Below are positions 8,960 to 16,930 of a stretch of 64,000 bases of DNA, piece by piece. The notes beneath the pieces are model-generated. The model was not told the origin of the DNA and did not search any database. It saw only the letters and a program-made list of their open reading frames with translations. Numbering within the stretch: the stretch's first letter is position 1; each line of letters begins with the position of its first letter. The DNA lies in NCBI GenBank assembly GCA_900466605.1, contig UBMU01000030.1:124001-188000 (forward strand), given 5' to 3'. The stretch is from Hyphomicrobiales bacterium (GTDB lineage: Bacteria > Pseudomonadota > Alphaproteobacteria > Rhizobiales > Rhizobiaceae). Made by a program: the position numbers and the translations under genes.

Positions 8960-8980
8960 CCCCTCCCAAACCTGGAGGGG
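8960..8980 (+). other. Intercistronic hairpin between iolE and iolB
   Basis: CCCCTCC (8960-8966) pairs with GGAGGGG (8974-8980) across a 7-nt loop. No T tract follows. It may stabilise mRNA ends or tune the relative levels of iolE and iolB messages within the 103-nt gap. Confidence 0.4.
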
Positions 8981-9018
8981 TTAGGACAAGAAAGCCAGAG
9001 CATCAGGGAGTACGATCG

Positions 9019-9816
9019 ATGCCAAACCTCAAGGTGAAACCGTCGGGCGAGCATGGCCGTGTCACGCACGTCACGCCGCAAAATGTCGGCTGGACCTACG
9101 TCGGCTTCGACATGCATCGGCTCAAGCCCGGCGAGACTGTTTCCGGAGAGACCGGAGAACGCGAAGTTTGCCTGGTCTGGGTCAGCGGCAAAGGCAAGGC
9201 GAACGCCGGCACCAGGGATTTCGGCACGCTCGGCGAGCGCATGAGCCCCTTCGATGGCGCGCCGCATGCGCTCTACATCCCGATGGAATCGGCATGGTCG
9301 GTGACGGCGGAAACGGATCTCGAACTCGCGGTCTGCTCCGCGCCCGGCGGTGGCACCTACGAGGCCAAGGCGATTCCGCCCGGCACGCACCCGGCGCTGA
9401 CGCGTGGCAAGGGTACCAACGTCCGCTACGTCAACAACATCATGCCCGAAGACGACGCTTCGGCACACTCGCTACTGGTCGTCGAGGTGATCACGCCCGG
9501 AGGGCATACATCAAGCTACCCGCCGCACAAGCACGATCAGGACAATCTTCCGAACGAGAGCTTCCTTGAGGAGACCTATTATCACCGCCTCAACCCGCCG
9601 CAGGGCTTCGGCTTCCAGCGCGTTTACACCGACGACAGGTCGCTGGACGAGGTGATGGTGCTCGAGGACGGGGATGTAACGCTGGTGCCGAAGGGCTATC
9701 ATCCGTGCGCGGCCTGCCACGGCTATGATCTTTACTATCTGAACGTCATGGCCGGACCGAAGCGCGTGTGGAAATTCCACAACGCGCCCGAGCATGAGTG
9801 GCTGCTGAAAGCGTGA
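9019..9816 (+). CDS. iolB: 5-deoxy-glucuronate isomerase IolB
   Basis: A 265-residue bicupin protein that isomerises 5-deoxyglucuronate to 2-deoxy-5-keto-gluconate, the substrate of IolC. The metal-binding cupin segment YPPHKHDQDNLPNESFLEE (near residue 173) and the downstream GYHPC motif fit the KduI/IolB family. Length is normal. A ribosome binding site (AGGGAG) precedes the ATG. It is the last gene of the iolCDEB operon and is followed by a strong hairpin shared with the convergent MATE gene. The iolA dehydrogenase and inositol transporter are not in the window, so they must lie elsewhere. Confidence 0.95.
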   Translation: MPNLKVKPSGEHGRVTHVTPQNVGWTYVGFDMHRLKPGETVSGETGEREVCLVWVSGKGKANAGTRDFGTLGERMSPFDGAPHALYIPMESAWSVTAETDLELAVCSAPGGGTYEAKAIPPGTHPALTRGKGTNVRYVNNIMPEDDASAHSLLVVEVITPGGHTSSYPPHKHDQDNLPNESFLEETYYHRLNPPQGFGFQRVYTDDRSLDEVMVLEDGDVTLVPKGYHPCAACHGYDLYYLNVMAGPKRVWKFHNAPEHEWLLKA

Positions 9817-9823
9817 AGAACGC

Positions 9824-9857
9824 AAGTGAGCCGCGCTTCAAAGACCGCGGCTCACTT
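9824..9857. terminator. Bidirectional terminator between iolB and MATE exporter
   Basis: A perfect 12-bp stem (AAGTGAGCCGCG at 9824-9835, CGCGGCTCACTT at 9846-9857) encloses a 10-nt loop between two convergent genes. T-rich sequence follows on the minus-strand side. Confidence 0.75.
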
Positions 9858-9866
9858 ATACACGTC

Positions 9867-11234
9867 TCATGCAGGCAGCAGGCCGAAGCGCCAGCCTTTG
9901 ACCCTCGCGAAGCGCATGAGCAGCCATCCCGCCAGCACGAACATGAATGCCTCCGCAAAAACAGGGACCATCCAGATGCCCATTTCGCCAAACGCCAGAG
10001 GCAATAAAAATGTCAGCGGCAGAGTGAAGAGATAGGGTCGAGAGAGACCAAAGATCGCTGCGCGCTTCGCGTCGCCTATCGCCTGGAAGTAGCCAGAGAG
10101 AACGATCATCTGGCCGAACAGAAAATAGCAGCCGACCGTCCAGGGCATGATACGCGACACCTCTGTGACCACGACCGGGTCGCTGACGAAGACTGCACCG
10201 AACCTCCCGGCCAGCAGCTCGACGATCAACTCGACCAATGCACAATAGATAAGCGCCGATATCATCGCGATCTTCAGGCTGCGACCGACACGGTCCATAA
10301 GACCTGCGCCGAAATTGTTGCCGCTTATCGTCTGGAAGGCGATATTCAGGCCAAGGAGCGGTAGATAGGCAAAGGTCATGATACGCGTGATGATGCCGTA
10401 TGCGCCGATGGTTGCGACATAATTCGACGTGGCCCAGAACGACAGATTGAAGATGATCGCCGCCGAACTCAGCGAAATGCCGATGAAGCCGAGGCTCATT
10501 GGGGCACCTAACGCGATGATGCTTTTCCATTCGCTTGCCGAAAAACCGGAGGTGGGCTGCAGAGTGGCCGGCCTATGCCAGCGGTAGTAGCAAATTGCGG
10601 CCAGGCAGACCGACTGTGCCGCTACCGAACCGATCGCAGAACCGGCAACGCCCAAGTGCATCACCGCAATGAAGAACCAGTTGGCTGCAATGTTGAGCAG
10701 GGATGCCGCAAGCGTTGTGGCGGTCATGAACCCGATTTTGCCCTCGCAACGAAGTGCATCGATATTCAGCGACAGGAAGAACGCGACCGCGGTCGCCCCC
10801 ACGCTGATCCCCATGAAGAGCTTGGCGTTCTCTGCAACCACCATGTCGCCACCGGCAGCGATCTCAACGATCCGCCAACCGACGCTCCAATAAAGCACAT
10901 TGATCAAAACGACGACGCCGATCGCGAGCACATGGGCCTCGGTAAAAGTCCGGCGCGCTGCGGCCCGGTTTCCTGCCCCCAACTGTCGGGCGACAATACT
11001 GGCCATGCCATTTGAGACGAGCGATTGCAGGGCGATAATCATCATCAATCCGGGAAATATCAGAGTGACCGCCGAGAGCGCTTCCGGGCCGACATAGGCG
11101 CCGAGGAAATATGAGTCGACGACGGAGAAGAGGCCGTTGATCGTCGTGATCATGATGATTGGAGCCGCTGTGCGGGCGAAAACCATAGGCAGAGGCCCCG
11201 TCAGGAATGTGTTCATTTCCGTCTTGTTGGTCAT
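9867..11234 (-). CDS. MATE family efflux transporter
   Basis: A 455-residue membrane protein with about 12 predicted transmembrane helices and the internal twofold repeat of MatE domains (about residues 20-180 and 240-400). Such proteins export organic cations, drugs or metabolites in exchange for Na+ or H+. The N-terminal half holds the family-like stretch LVSNGMASIVARQLGAGN. Upstream codons are open to 11285, but ATG 11234 places the first helix in the usual position. It lies 66 nt downstream of the glyoxalase-related gene on the same strand and may be co-transcribed with it. The substrate cannot be told from sequence. Confidence 0.88.
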   Translation of the reverse strand: MTNKTEMNTFLTGPLPMVFARTAAPIIMITTINGLFSVVDSYFLGAYVGPEALSAVTLIFPGLMMIIALQSLVSNGMASIVARQLGAGNRAAARRTFTEAHVLAIGVVVLINVLYWSVGWRIVEIAAGGDMVVAENAKLFMGISVGATAVAFFLSLNIDALRCEGKIGFMTATTLAASLLNIAANWFFIAVMHLGVAGSAIGSVAAQSVCLAAICYYRWHRPATLQPTSGFSASEWKSIIALGAPMSLGFIGISLSSAAIIFNLSFWATSNYVATIGAYGIITRIMTFAYLPLLGLNIAFQTISGNNFGAGLMDRVGRSLKIAMISALIYCALVELIVELLAGRFGAVFVSDPVVVTEVSRIMPWTVGCYFLFGQMIVLSGYFQAIGDAKRAAIFGLSRPYLFTLPLTFLLPLAFGEMGIWMVPVFAEAFMFVLAGWLLMRFARVKGWRFGLLPA

Positions 11235-11300
11235 GAAAAAATATCCGAGTTCGACGGTCCGAGAACAAGGTCGGCCGTCTCGCAAAGGGAGGGGGATGGC

Positions 11301-11741
11301 TTAGATGTCGAGCACGAGGTGCGGCACCCCGTTTGACGTCCTGCGCGGCGACACGCCGTTGCCGTCAACCTGCGCATTGATGCGCTGACGGAAAGCCGAA
11401 AAGCTCTCGAAGGTCACGACGTCCACCGGTTCGTCGAAGTGGATGGTGATCTTGTGGAGCCCGCCTCCCGATTGGCCGGCTAGCGCCAGGACCTTGCCAG
11501 TGAACGGTCGATTCAAGTAGCGGCCGCGCACCGGGGAGCCCACGGAAACGGCGGCGATGGGTTCCTCGTTCGGCCGCTTCGCCATCGCCGCGAGCGTGTT
11601 CCAGTCGCGCGAACCGTGCTGCTGGGCAACGAGTTCGAGCGTAGCGCTATGGGAGATCGCAGTGCCACGTGCTTCCATTGCCTGGCGAAGGCGCTTGGCT
11701 TGCGATTTCAGTTCTTCGATTGTCGGATATGCGGTGGTCAC
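11301..11741 (-). CDS. Glyoxalase-superfamily-related small protein
   Basis: A 146-residue protein. Its first 50 residues (KSQAKRLRQAMEARG, then SHSATLELVAQQHGSRDWNT) match the short helical domain annotated as glyoxalase-related in many proteobacteria. The second half (about 60-120) looks like a beta-rich domain ending PHLVLDI. No metal-binding His/Glu set of a true glyoxalase is evident, so an enzymatic role is doubtful. It is upstream of the MATE gene on the same strand. Confidence 0.7.
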   Translation of the reverse strand: MTTAYPTIEELKSQAKRLRQAMEARGTAISHSATLELVAQQHGSRDWNTLAAMAKRPNEEPIAAVSVGSPVRGRYLNRPFTGKVLALAGQSGGGLHKITIHFDEPVDVVTFESFSAFRQRINAQVDGNGVSPRRTSNGVPHLVLDI

Positions 11742-12081
11742 GGATTCAGCCTTTCGGGAGGCATGCCATTTCGACCATTACAAGGGAGCTCGCATTGCCT
11801 GCAGTCAGCATGCACCAGGTGGCTGTGACTGAATCATACCGGGGACTTCACCATGGACTTTCTCGTCCGCGAGCGGCCGGCGCCTCAAGCCACACTCGAT
11901 ATGCTAGAAAGGCGGCAGCGTGTCAAGCTGGCGCCAACCCATGGCGCCCCGCCGCTCCCTTGCCCAATAATGAGCCATTCCGCTCTCCAGACAGGCATAA
12001 GCTTCGGATTGTAGGGAGATTATTCAGAAATTTTCAGCAATCTTGCGATAATCTCGAAACGTACAACAAGCGGAGGCTACC
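11742..12081. other. Intergenic region upstream of PilZ-like gene
   Basis: This 340-nt gap should hold divergent promoters for the glyoxalase-related gene and the PilZ-like gene. A 53-codon frame (11853-12014, plus strand) is open but has a weak ribosome binding site and no family likeness. Short inverted repeats occur, for example GGCGCC on both sides of a 7-nt spacer near 11931-11950. I see no RNA gene. Confidence 0.4.
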
Positions 12082-12426
12082 GTGGCCTTTCAGATGCACC
12101 TCGATACAGAGCACCCACAGGCCGAGCAGGCTTACAAAGAGTTCTCGCTCGACCGCCCCGGCAAGATCATCTTCGTCGGGCATCACCTCAGCACCGGAAC
12201 TCAGGTCCGTTGCCTGATCCGCACCATCACGCTTGCCGGAGCGGTGCTGGAGGTCAGCCCGAACCTCGAAGTGCCGAACCACTTCTTCCTAGAGATTTTG
12301 GGCATTCACGACGAGATCGGTTCGACGGTCGTCAAGCGTGAGGGCGAACTGGTAACAATCAGCTTCAATATGCTGATCAACCCGGAATTCCTTCATCACG
12401 TTCTGAGGTTGAATTTCGAGAGCTGA
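12082..12426 (+). CDS. PilZ-like protein with degenerate c-di-GMP site
   Basis: A 114-residue single-domain protein that aligns along its whole length with the PilZ protein at 13617-14012 (shared RPxxII, ILG, PE.L..V.R..F). PilZ domains bind cyclic di-GMP through RxxxR and (D/N)xSxxG. Here the first is DRPGK (residues 24-28) and the second reads TITLAG (48-53), so both signature elements are lost. It may be a non-binding paralog that acts through protein contacts. Translation starts at GTG 12082, behind CGGAGG. Confidence 0.7.
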   Translation: MAFQMHLDTEHPQAEQAYKEFSLDRPGKIIFVGHHLSTGTQVRCLIRTITLAGAVLEVSPNLEVPNHFFLEILGIHDEIGSTVVKREGELVTISFNMLINPEFLHHVLRLNFES

Positions 12427-12428
12427 AG

Positions 12429-12459
12429 GGTGGATACGAACGCTGGGTCCGTATCCACC
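12429..12459. terminator. Bidirectional terminator
   Basis: GGTGGATACG (12429-12438) pairs perfectly with CGTATCCACC (12450-12459) over an 11-nt loop, between the convergent PilZ-like and host-attachment genes. Confidence 0.7.
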
Positions 12460-12470
12460 GTCTGACGCGA

Positions 12471-12917
12471 CTAGGCCGTCAGATGCCGTTCAATCTGGGC
12501 GACGGGCAAATTGATGTAATCTTTCGGGACTTCAGCCGAAATCGCGGCCTGGACATCTGCCGTCAGATTGCCCCGCAGGGTGCCGAGTGCGCGCGGCGGT
12601 GCGACCAGAAGGATGCGACGAGCCTGCTTCTCGCGCACCAGCATATCCATCCTTCCAGCAATCTGTTTCAGAAACTCTGTTTCGGCCTGCTCATGCCAAT
12701 CGGTTTGCTGTACAGCACTACCGCTGAAACCATCTGCGGCGTGCGTTCGCCCGGGCTTGTCCGTGCCGATTTCCCGGTCGGGCTCATTTGGCTGCGACAA
12801 GGTTTCCTCGACCTTGAGGTTCATATATTCCGCATCGCCTGCATTTTGCAGGATCAATGCCTTTGCACCATCGCAAACGACCACCCACGATTTCGACGGA
12901 ACTCTGACATCAACCAT
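12471..12917 (-). CDS. Host attachment family protein
   Basis: A 148-residue protein of the family named from Agrobacterium for attachment to plant cells, structurally related to archaeo-eukaryotic release factor (baeRF-type) domains. The visible pattern is typical: an N-terminal WVVVCDGAKALI strand, a basic/acidic middle segment with GRTHAADGFSG, and a C-terminal ILLVAPPRALGTLR core. The longer open frame (to 13085) is rejected because ATG 12917 has GAGGAA 5-9 nt upstream and begins at the family start. The biochemical role is not known. A direct role in attachment is family annotation only. Confidence 0.85.
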   Translation of the reverse strand: MVDVRVPSKSWVVVCDGAKALILQNAGDAEYMNLKVEETLSQPNEPDREIGTDKPGRTHAADGFSGSAVQQTDWHEQAETEFLKQIAGRMDMLVREKQARRILLVAPPRALGTLRGNLTADVQAAISAEVPKDYINLPVAQIERHLTA

Positions 12918-13085
12918 TGTGATTTTCCTCGCTATACAATTTTGAAGCGCCGGGCACGCCCGACACTTTGGCAAACGTGCAAACCGGGAAAGAGTTCGGT
13001 GGCATTCTGCGACAATTCCGGTGCCTGGCGATCCAATCGGCATTCGACGCGTAAAGGCAATAAAGTCGGAACGGAAATCAACCAC

Positions 13086-13487
13086 ATGAAGATTGCTGCG
13101 CTCGCCTATGCCGGCTCTTTCCTTAGCCTTCTGGTGCTGGATGCTATCTGGCTGGGGCTCGTTGCAAGGACATTCTACCGCGATCAGCTCGGCGAACTGA
13201 TGTTGCCCTCCCCCAATCTTGGGGTCGCCGCCGTCTTCTACTTGTTCTTCGCGGGAGCGATCGTCGTCCTGGCCGTTCTCCCGGCACTCTCGACCGGCTC
13301 TGTCACGACCGCGCTCGTCTACGGCGCTATCCTCGGCGCGGCCGCCTATGGAACCTATGACATCACCAACCTTGCGACATTGCGGAACTGGCCTGTCGCT
13401 ATGACGATTATCGATTTTTGCTGGGGCACGTTTCTCACCGCCATGTCCGCAATGGTCGGAATGCTGGTTGCTCGAACGTTCGTCTAG
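13086..13487 (+). CDS. DUF2177 family membrane protein
   Basis: A 133-residue, very hydrophobic protein with four predicted membrane helices (about 5-25, 48-68, 75-95 and 108-130). It has the DUF2177 features LDAIWLGLVARTFYRDQLG near the N terminus and TYDITNLATLRNWP before the last helix. The family has no established function. It is divergent from the host-attachment gene, with about 170 nt between start codons. The upstream open frame (from 12483) is antisense to that gene and is not used. Confidence 0.85.
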   Translation: MKIAALAYAGSFLSLLVLDAIWLGLVARTFYRDQLGELMLPSPNLGVAAVFYLFFAGAIVVLAVLPALSTGSVTTALVYGAILGAAAYGTYDITNLATLRNWPVAMTIIDFCWGTFLTAMSAMVGMLVARTFV

Positions 13488-13616
13488 TGTGCGAGAGAGC
13501 CGAAAAAAGCGACATCGCTAAAATTGTATTTTCTTGTTTGACAATTGTGCAAAGCATTCGTGTGAGGCTCCAGTTGAAGAGGACCGGGATAACCTTGGTT
13601 CAAGGGAGACACGTGG

Positions 13617-14012
13617 ATGTCGATGCTTCGTGCCACACACCTTGCGACGGTGAAGTCCGCGGTCTACGAGACGCGCTGGGAGCAGTTTAACGTAAGACGG
13701 CCCGCGCGGATCATAGCCGTTCGGCCTTGCCTCACCGGGATTTCCATCCGTAGTGCGGAAATCGTAGATATCTCACGCGGTGGCGCCACGTTTGTCGTAT
13801 CATCGACCGCGGGCCTTCCAAAGCATTACTACCTCAGCATTCTTGGCCTCGCCTATCGGATCGGCTGCGCGGAAGTGTATCGCAACAACGAACGCATTGG
13901 TGTGCGGTTCATCAATACAATCGAGCCGGAAGTCCTGCGCCGGGTCGTGCGCGCCGACTTCATGGCCGGCAACGTCGAAGCAATCGAAGCCCGCGGATCC
14001 GTGCGTATGTAA
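13617..14012 (+). CDS. PilZ domain protein (canonical c-di-GMP motifs)
   Basis: A 131-residue single PilZ domain. It keeps the two cyclic di-GMP signatures: RRPAR at residues 27-31 (RxxxR) and DISRGG at 51-56 (DxSxxG). Binding is therefore likely. In rhizobia and agrobacteria such proteins link c-di-GMP to motility, polysaccharide or attachment. Start ATG 13617 follows GGGAG by 8 nt. It is a paralog of the degenerate PilZ-like gene 1.2 kb upstream. The two flank the host-attachment and DUF2177 genes. Confidence 0.85.
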   Translation: MSMLRATHLATVKSAVYETRWEQFNVRRPARIIAVRPCLTGISIRSAEIVDISRGGATFVVSSTAGLPKHYYLSILGLAYRIGCAEVYRNNERIGVRFINTIEPEVLRRVVRADFMAGNVEAIEARGSVRM

Positions 14013-14106
14013 ATCGCCCACTCCGGGGAATAATGTTTCTTGCCTTGGCGGCAGCACGGCCTATTGTCGGTTCGATTTTTCACAGCATTCAGGAAATCGC
14101 TCCAGC

Positions 14107-15219
14107 ATGTCCGCCTTCTCGCGCTTCACGCCGCTTGCTAGCGCCCTTCCCTCCACCGTTCCTTTTGTCGGCCCAGAGGCGATCGAGCGACAGCGCGGCC
14201 TTCAGGTAAAGGCGCGCATCGGTGCCAACGAGAATGGCTTTGGCCCTGCTCCGTCGGTGCTGGCCGCTATGCGCGAGCAGGTGGGTGAAATCTGGAAGTA
14301 CAACGATCCTGAAAACTACGCGTTGAGGGATGCCCTCGCCAGCCATCTCGGTGTCCGAAGCGAATGCATCGCGATCGGCGGAGGCATCGACGAACTACTC
14401 GGCCAGATCGTACGACTCGTCATCGAGCCGGGGGCACCTGTCGTGACGTCGCTGGGTGGCTATCCGACCTTCAATTTCCACGTTACGGGCTTCGGTGGGC
14501 GGCTCGTCACCGTTCCCTACGCCAACGACCGCGAGGATCTCTCCGGTCTGCTTGACGCCGTCAAGCGCGAGAACGCGCCCCTGGTCTATTTCGCCAATCC
14601 GGACAATCCGATGGGAAGCTGGTGGGATGCAGAAAGCATCGTCGCCTTTGCCCGTGCGCTGCCGGAAACGACGATGCTCATCCTCGACGAGGCCTACAGT
14701 GAAACCGGACCGGCCGGATCGCTGCCTTCGATCGACGCACTCATCGACCTGCCGAACGTTGTACGCACGCGTACCTTCTCCAAGGCCTACGGGCTCGCCG
14801 GCGCCAGGGTCGGCTACGTCATTTCAACGAGCGAGACGGCACGCGCCTTCGACAAGATCCGCAATCATTTTGGCATGAACCGGCTGGCGACGGTCGCGGC
14901 GCTGGCGGCGCTCAAGGATCAGGCTTACCTCACCGAGGTAGTGGGCAATATTCACCGTTCGCGCGAGCGGATTGCCGGTATCGCCAAGGCCAACAACCTG
15001 CTTCCGCTTGCCTCCGCCACGAACTTCGTTACGATTGATGCCGGCCGCGACGGCACTCACGCCCGTGCCATCGTTGATGGGCTGATGCAACACGGTGTCT
15101 TCATTCGCATGCCGGGTGTTGCTCCGCTCAACCGCTGCATCCGCGTCAGCGTAGGACCGGAAGCCGACATGGCACTTCTTGAGGAAGCACTACCGCAGGT
15201 GCTCAAGACGCTAGTCTAA
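14107..15219 (+). CDS. HisC-like class I/II PLP aminotransferase
   Basis: A 370-residue fold-type I aminotransferase close to histidinol-phosphate aminotransferase. PLP contacts are visible: Asn164 in FANPDNPMG, Asp194 and Tyr197 in ILDEAYSE, and Schiff-base Lys226 in TFSKAYGLAGARVGY. The C-terminal Arg in NRCIRVSVG should bind substrate carboxylate or phosphate. It may make histidine or act on aromatic amino acids; no other his gene is nearby, so the substrate is left open. The long upstream frame overlaps the PilZ gene and is rejected in favour of ATG 14107. A bulged hairpin follows the stop. Confidence 0.85.
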   Translation: MSAFSRFTPLASALPSTVPFVGPEAIERQRGLQVKARIGANENGFGPAPSVLAAMREQVGEIWKYNDPENYALRDALASHLGVRSECIAIGGGIDELLGQIVRLVIEPGAPVVTSLGGYPTFNFHVTGFGGRLVTVPYANDREDLSGLLDAVKRENAPLVYFANPDNPMGSWWDAESIVAFARALPETTMLILDEAYSETGPAGSLPSIDALIDLPNVVRTRTFSKAYGLAGARVGYVISTSETARAFDKIRNHFGMNRLATVAALAALKDQAYLTEVVGNIHRSRERIAGIAKANNLLPLASATNFVTIDAGRDGTHARAIVDGLMQHGVFIRMPGVAPLNRCIRVSVGPEADMALLEEALPQVLKTLV

Positions 15220-15226
15220 CGCAAAG

Positions 15227-15260
15227 AACCGCGCCGGCATTGTTCCTGCCGGTCGCGGTT
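15227..15260 (+). terminator. Terminator after HisC-like gene
   Basis: AACCGCG-CCGGCA and TGCCGG-T-CGCGGTT pair over a 7-nt loop, with one bulged base, just after the stop codon, followed by GTTATT. Confidence 0.65.
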
Positions 15261-15351
15261 GTTATTCGTGGCATTGGCTTTGTTCCAAGCTCCGCCGGCC
15301 CCTCTTTTGAGGTTATTATTGATTTTGCCGCACCTTGGCGGGGGACGGTCC

Positions 15352-15618
15352 TCAGTGGATCGTCATCCATTCGCGAGCCGCCCGCAGCGCCTCTACGATC
15401 TGCATCTTGTCCATGCTGGCGGCGACGTCGGCGCGAAGCTCCGCGGCGCGGTCGTTGCCTTTGATCGCCGCGATGTTCAGCCACTTGTGAGCAGCGACCA
15501 GATCTACCGCACAGCCTCGGCCGGTCGCATACATCAGACCCATTTCGCAGAAGATGTCGGCGTTGTTATCGCCACCCATGGTGGCCATTTCAGCATTGTG
15601 CATTTCGAAGCGTGCCAT
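15352..15618 (-). CDS. Sel1-like repeat protein
   Basis: An 88-residue protein with roughly one and a half Sel1/TPR-like helical repeats. The signature MGLMYATGRGCAVDLVAAHKWL, with its G-x-G turn, is characteristic. Such units mediate protein contacts. There is no signal peptide or membrane segment, so it is probably cytoplasmic. It is convergent with the HisC-like gene and divergent from the DUF2147 gene. Function unknown. Confidence 0.75.
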   Translation of the reverse strand: MARFEMHNAEMATMGGDNNADIFCEMGLMYATGRGCAVDLVAAHKWLNIAAIKGNDRAAELRADVAASMDKMQIVEALRAAREWMTIH

Positions 15619-16055
15619 CGGTTTATCCCTGTTTAGCCTGTTGTCGACTTACCCTGTTTTACCTTCGGGCCTGGCCGTCTATCGCGGCGTCTTGTGCCTT
15701 TCGGTTCGGCGGGTTTGCCCCGCTCGTTTGATGGCTCCACTATGCCGATATGCTTTCAAAAAACGCCTAAAATGCATGATTAATTTGAGACAAACAAAGT
15801 GCAAACGCTTGGTAAAATTGGATTTTTGTTAAACATCGCAAGCCCCGCAGATTAAGGATTTTCGACACAATTTTACGAAATATTCAGATCTGAAAATCAA
15901 CCTTCCGTTCACCACGACAGCAGCATCGAACGGCTCGAGCAAAAGATTTCGCCGTTTCCGATCTGTGAAAAACGATCCGTACGGCGAAGAGAAACTGATT
16001 TACGTTTACGTTCGCGTCATATATTTTCCGCGCCTGGGACATTAGGGAGGAACGA
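15619..16055. promoter_or_regulatory. 437-nt AT-rich divergent promoter region
   Basis: This region separates the minus-strand Sel1 gene from the plus-strand DUF2147 gene. It is clearly more AT-rich than the coding DNA around it and has no believable gene. The last 60 nt before DUF2147 include TTTACGTTTACG and an AT-rich TCATATATTTT segment that could form the promoter. A good GGGAGGAACGA ribosome binding site follows. No riboswitch or RNA gene is recognised. Confidence 0.45.
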
Positions 16056-16394
16056 ATGATCCGCACACTTATTCTTGGTGGCATATTGGCGCTTACGGCC
16101 GGGGCAGCATTTGCTGACGAGCCGATCGTCGGCAATTGGAAGACGGCCGCAGGCGATACGGCCCAGATCGCTTCCTGCGGCGGCAGCTATTGCATCGTAC
16201 TCAAGACCGGAAAATATGCTGGCAAGAAGATCGGAACGCTTGCTGGGAGCGGCGTCGCCTATTCCGGCCAGATCACCGATCCGGCCAACGACAAGACCTA
16301 CAGCGGGTCGGGAAGCATCGTGGGAAATTCACTGAAGATGAAAGGCTGTGTTCTGAGTGTGCTCTGCAAATCGCAGACCTGGACGCGCCTTTAA
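16056..16394 (+). CDS. DUF2147 family exported protein
   Basis: A 112-residue protein with a Sec signal peptide (residues 1-20, cleavage after AFA, before DEP). The mature part begins with the family motif IVGNWKTAAGDTAQI. Cysteines occur in CGGSYC and CVLSVLC and may form periplasmic disulfides. The family is a small lipocalin-like beta barrel of unknown ligand, common in rhizobia. It is monocistronic, with a hairpin 5 nt after the stop codon. Confidence 0.85.
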   Translation: MIRTLILGGILALTAGAAFADEPIVGNWKTAAGDTAQIASCGGSYCIVLKTGKYAGKKIGTLAGSGVAYSGQITDPANDKTYSGSGSIVGNSLKMKGCVLSVLCKSQTWTRL

Positions 16395-16399
16395 AACAA

Positions 16400-16422
16400 G
16401 CGCCCGGAATAAGACCGGGCGC
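16400..16422 (+). terminator. Hairpin after DUF2147 gene
   Basis: GCGCCCGG (16400-16407) pairs with CCGGGCGC (16415-16422) over a 7-nt loop. It lies just after the stop codon, with no strong T run. Confidence 0.6.
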
Positions 16423-16660
16423 GCCGCTCTCTGCCTCGATTTGGGAGGGGTACTGAAAAGGCTCTCCTGCGCTTCGTCAGCAGGTTGCCGCCTCCTTTCC
16501 CCGATAGCGCCACGAATGTCTTCTTGCAGAGCCAAGGAGCAACCTGGCTACATTTCAAACAGCCCGATTTCTGAACGCCTGATGAACCGCTATCTCAGCA
16601 CCGGTTCAGCCAAAGCATGGCAAAACTGTCTCAACGCTAAGGCGATACCGGGGCAAAGTC

Positions 16661-16837
16661 ATGGATAGGCTCATTTTGGCAAGACGTTTCACCATCATCA
16701 CGCTGTTTGCGGCCGTCTTCGCCGTCAGCTTCTCGGCGGCTGTCAGCCGCAATGCAGGCGGCGGTGCACAGTCCCACTTCGGAGCCAACTACACCTGCGT
16801 CGACACCACCAGCCCATTCTGTAAAACGATCCGCTGA
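16661..16837 (+). CDS. Small exported or membrane-anchored peptide (58 aa)
   Basis: An ORF of 58 codons starting ATG GAT AGG. Residues 1-9 are basic (RLILARR), residues 10-28 are hydrophobic (TIITLFAAVFAVSFSAA), and the tail contains two cysteines (NYTCVDTTSPFCKTIR). This is the layout of a signal peptide or anchor followed by a short extracytoplasmic tail with a possible disulfide. A GGGG ribosome-binding tract precedes the start. Third codon positions are GC-rich, as in neighbouring genes. I do not recognise the family. It lies 93 nt before amn. Confidence 0.55.
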   Translation: MDRLILARRFTIITLFAAVFAVSFSAAVSRNAGGGAQSHFGANYTCVDTTSPFCKTIR

Positions 16838-16930
16838 TCCGGCGGCCTGACTCTATCGGGGCGCCCGGAATCCGCGCAATCACCCCTGCCGCGTCGTTTG
16901 CTTGTTAAAAACAACACTCTATAATGACGC

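Noticed and set aside
8960..8980. Terminator splitting iolE from iolB
   Set aside because: The stem is only 7 bp with no T tract, and the four iol genes form one pathway in one direction, so it is listed as an intercistronic hairpin only.
11853..12014. 53-codon plus-strand ORF before the PilZ-like gene
   Set aside because: The ribosome binding site is weak, the sequence shows no family or structural feature, and it lies in a likely promoter region.
12918..13085. N-terminal extension of the host-attachment ORF
   Set aside because: The ATG at 12917 has a good ribosome binding site and the family N terminus. The extension would run into the divergent promoter.
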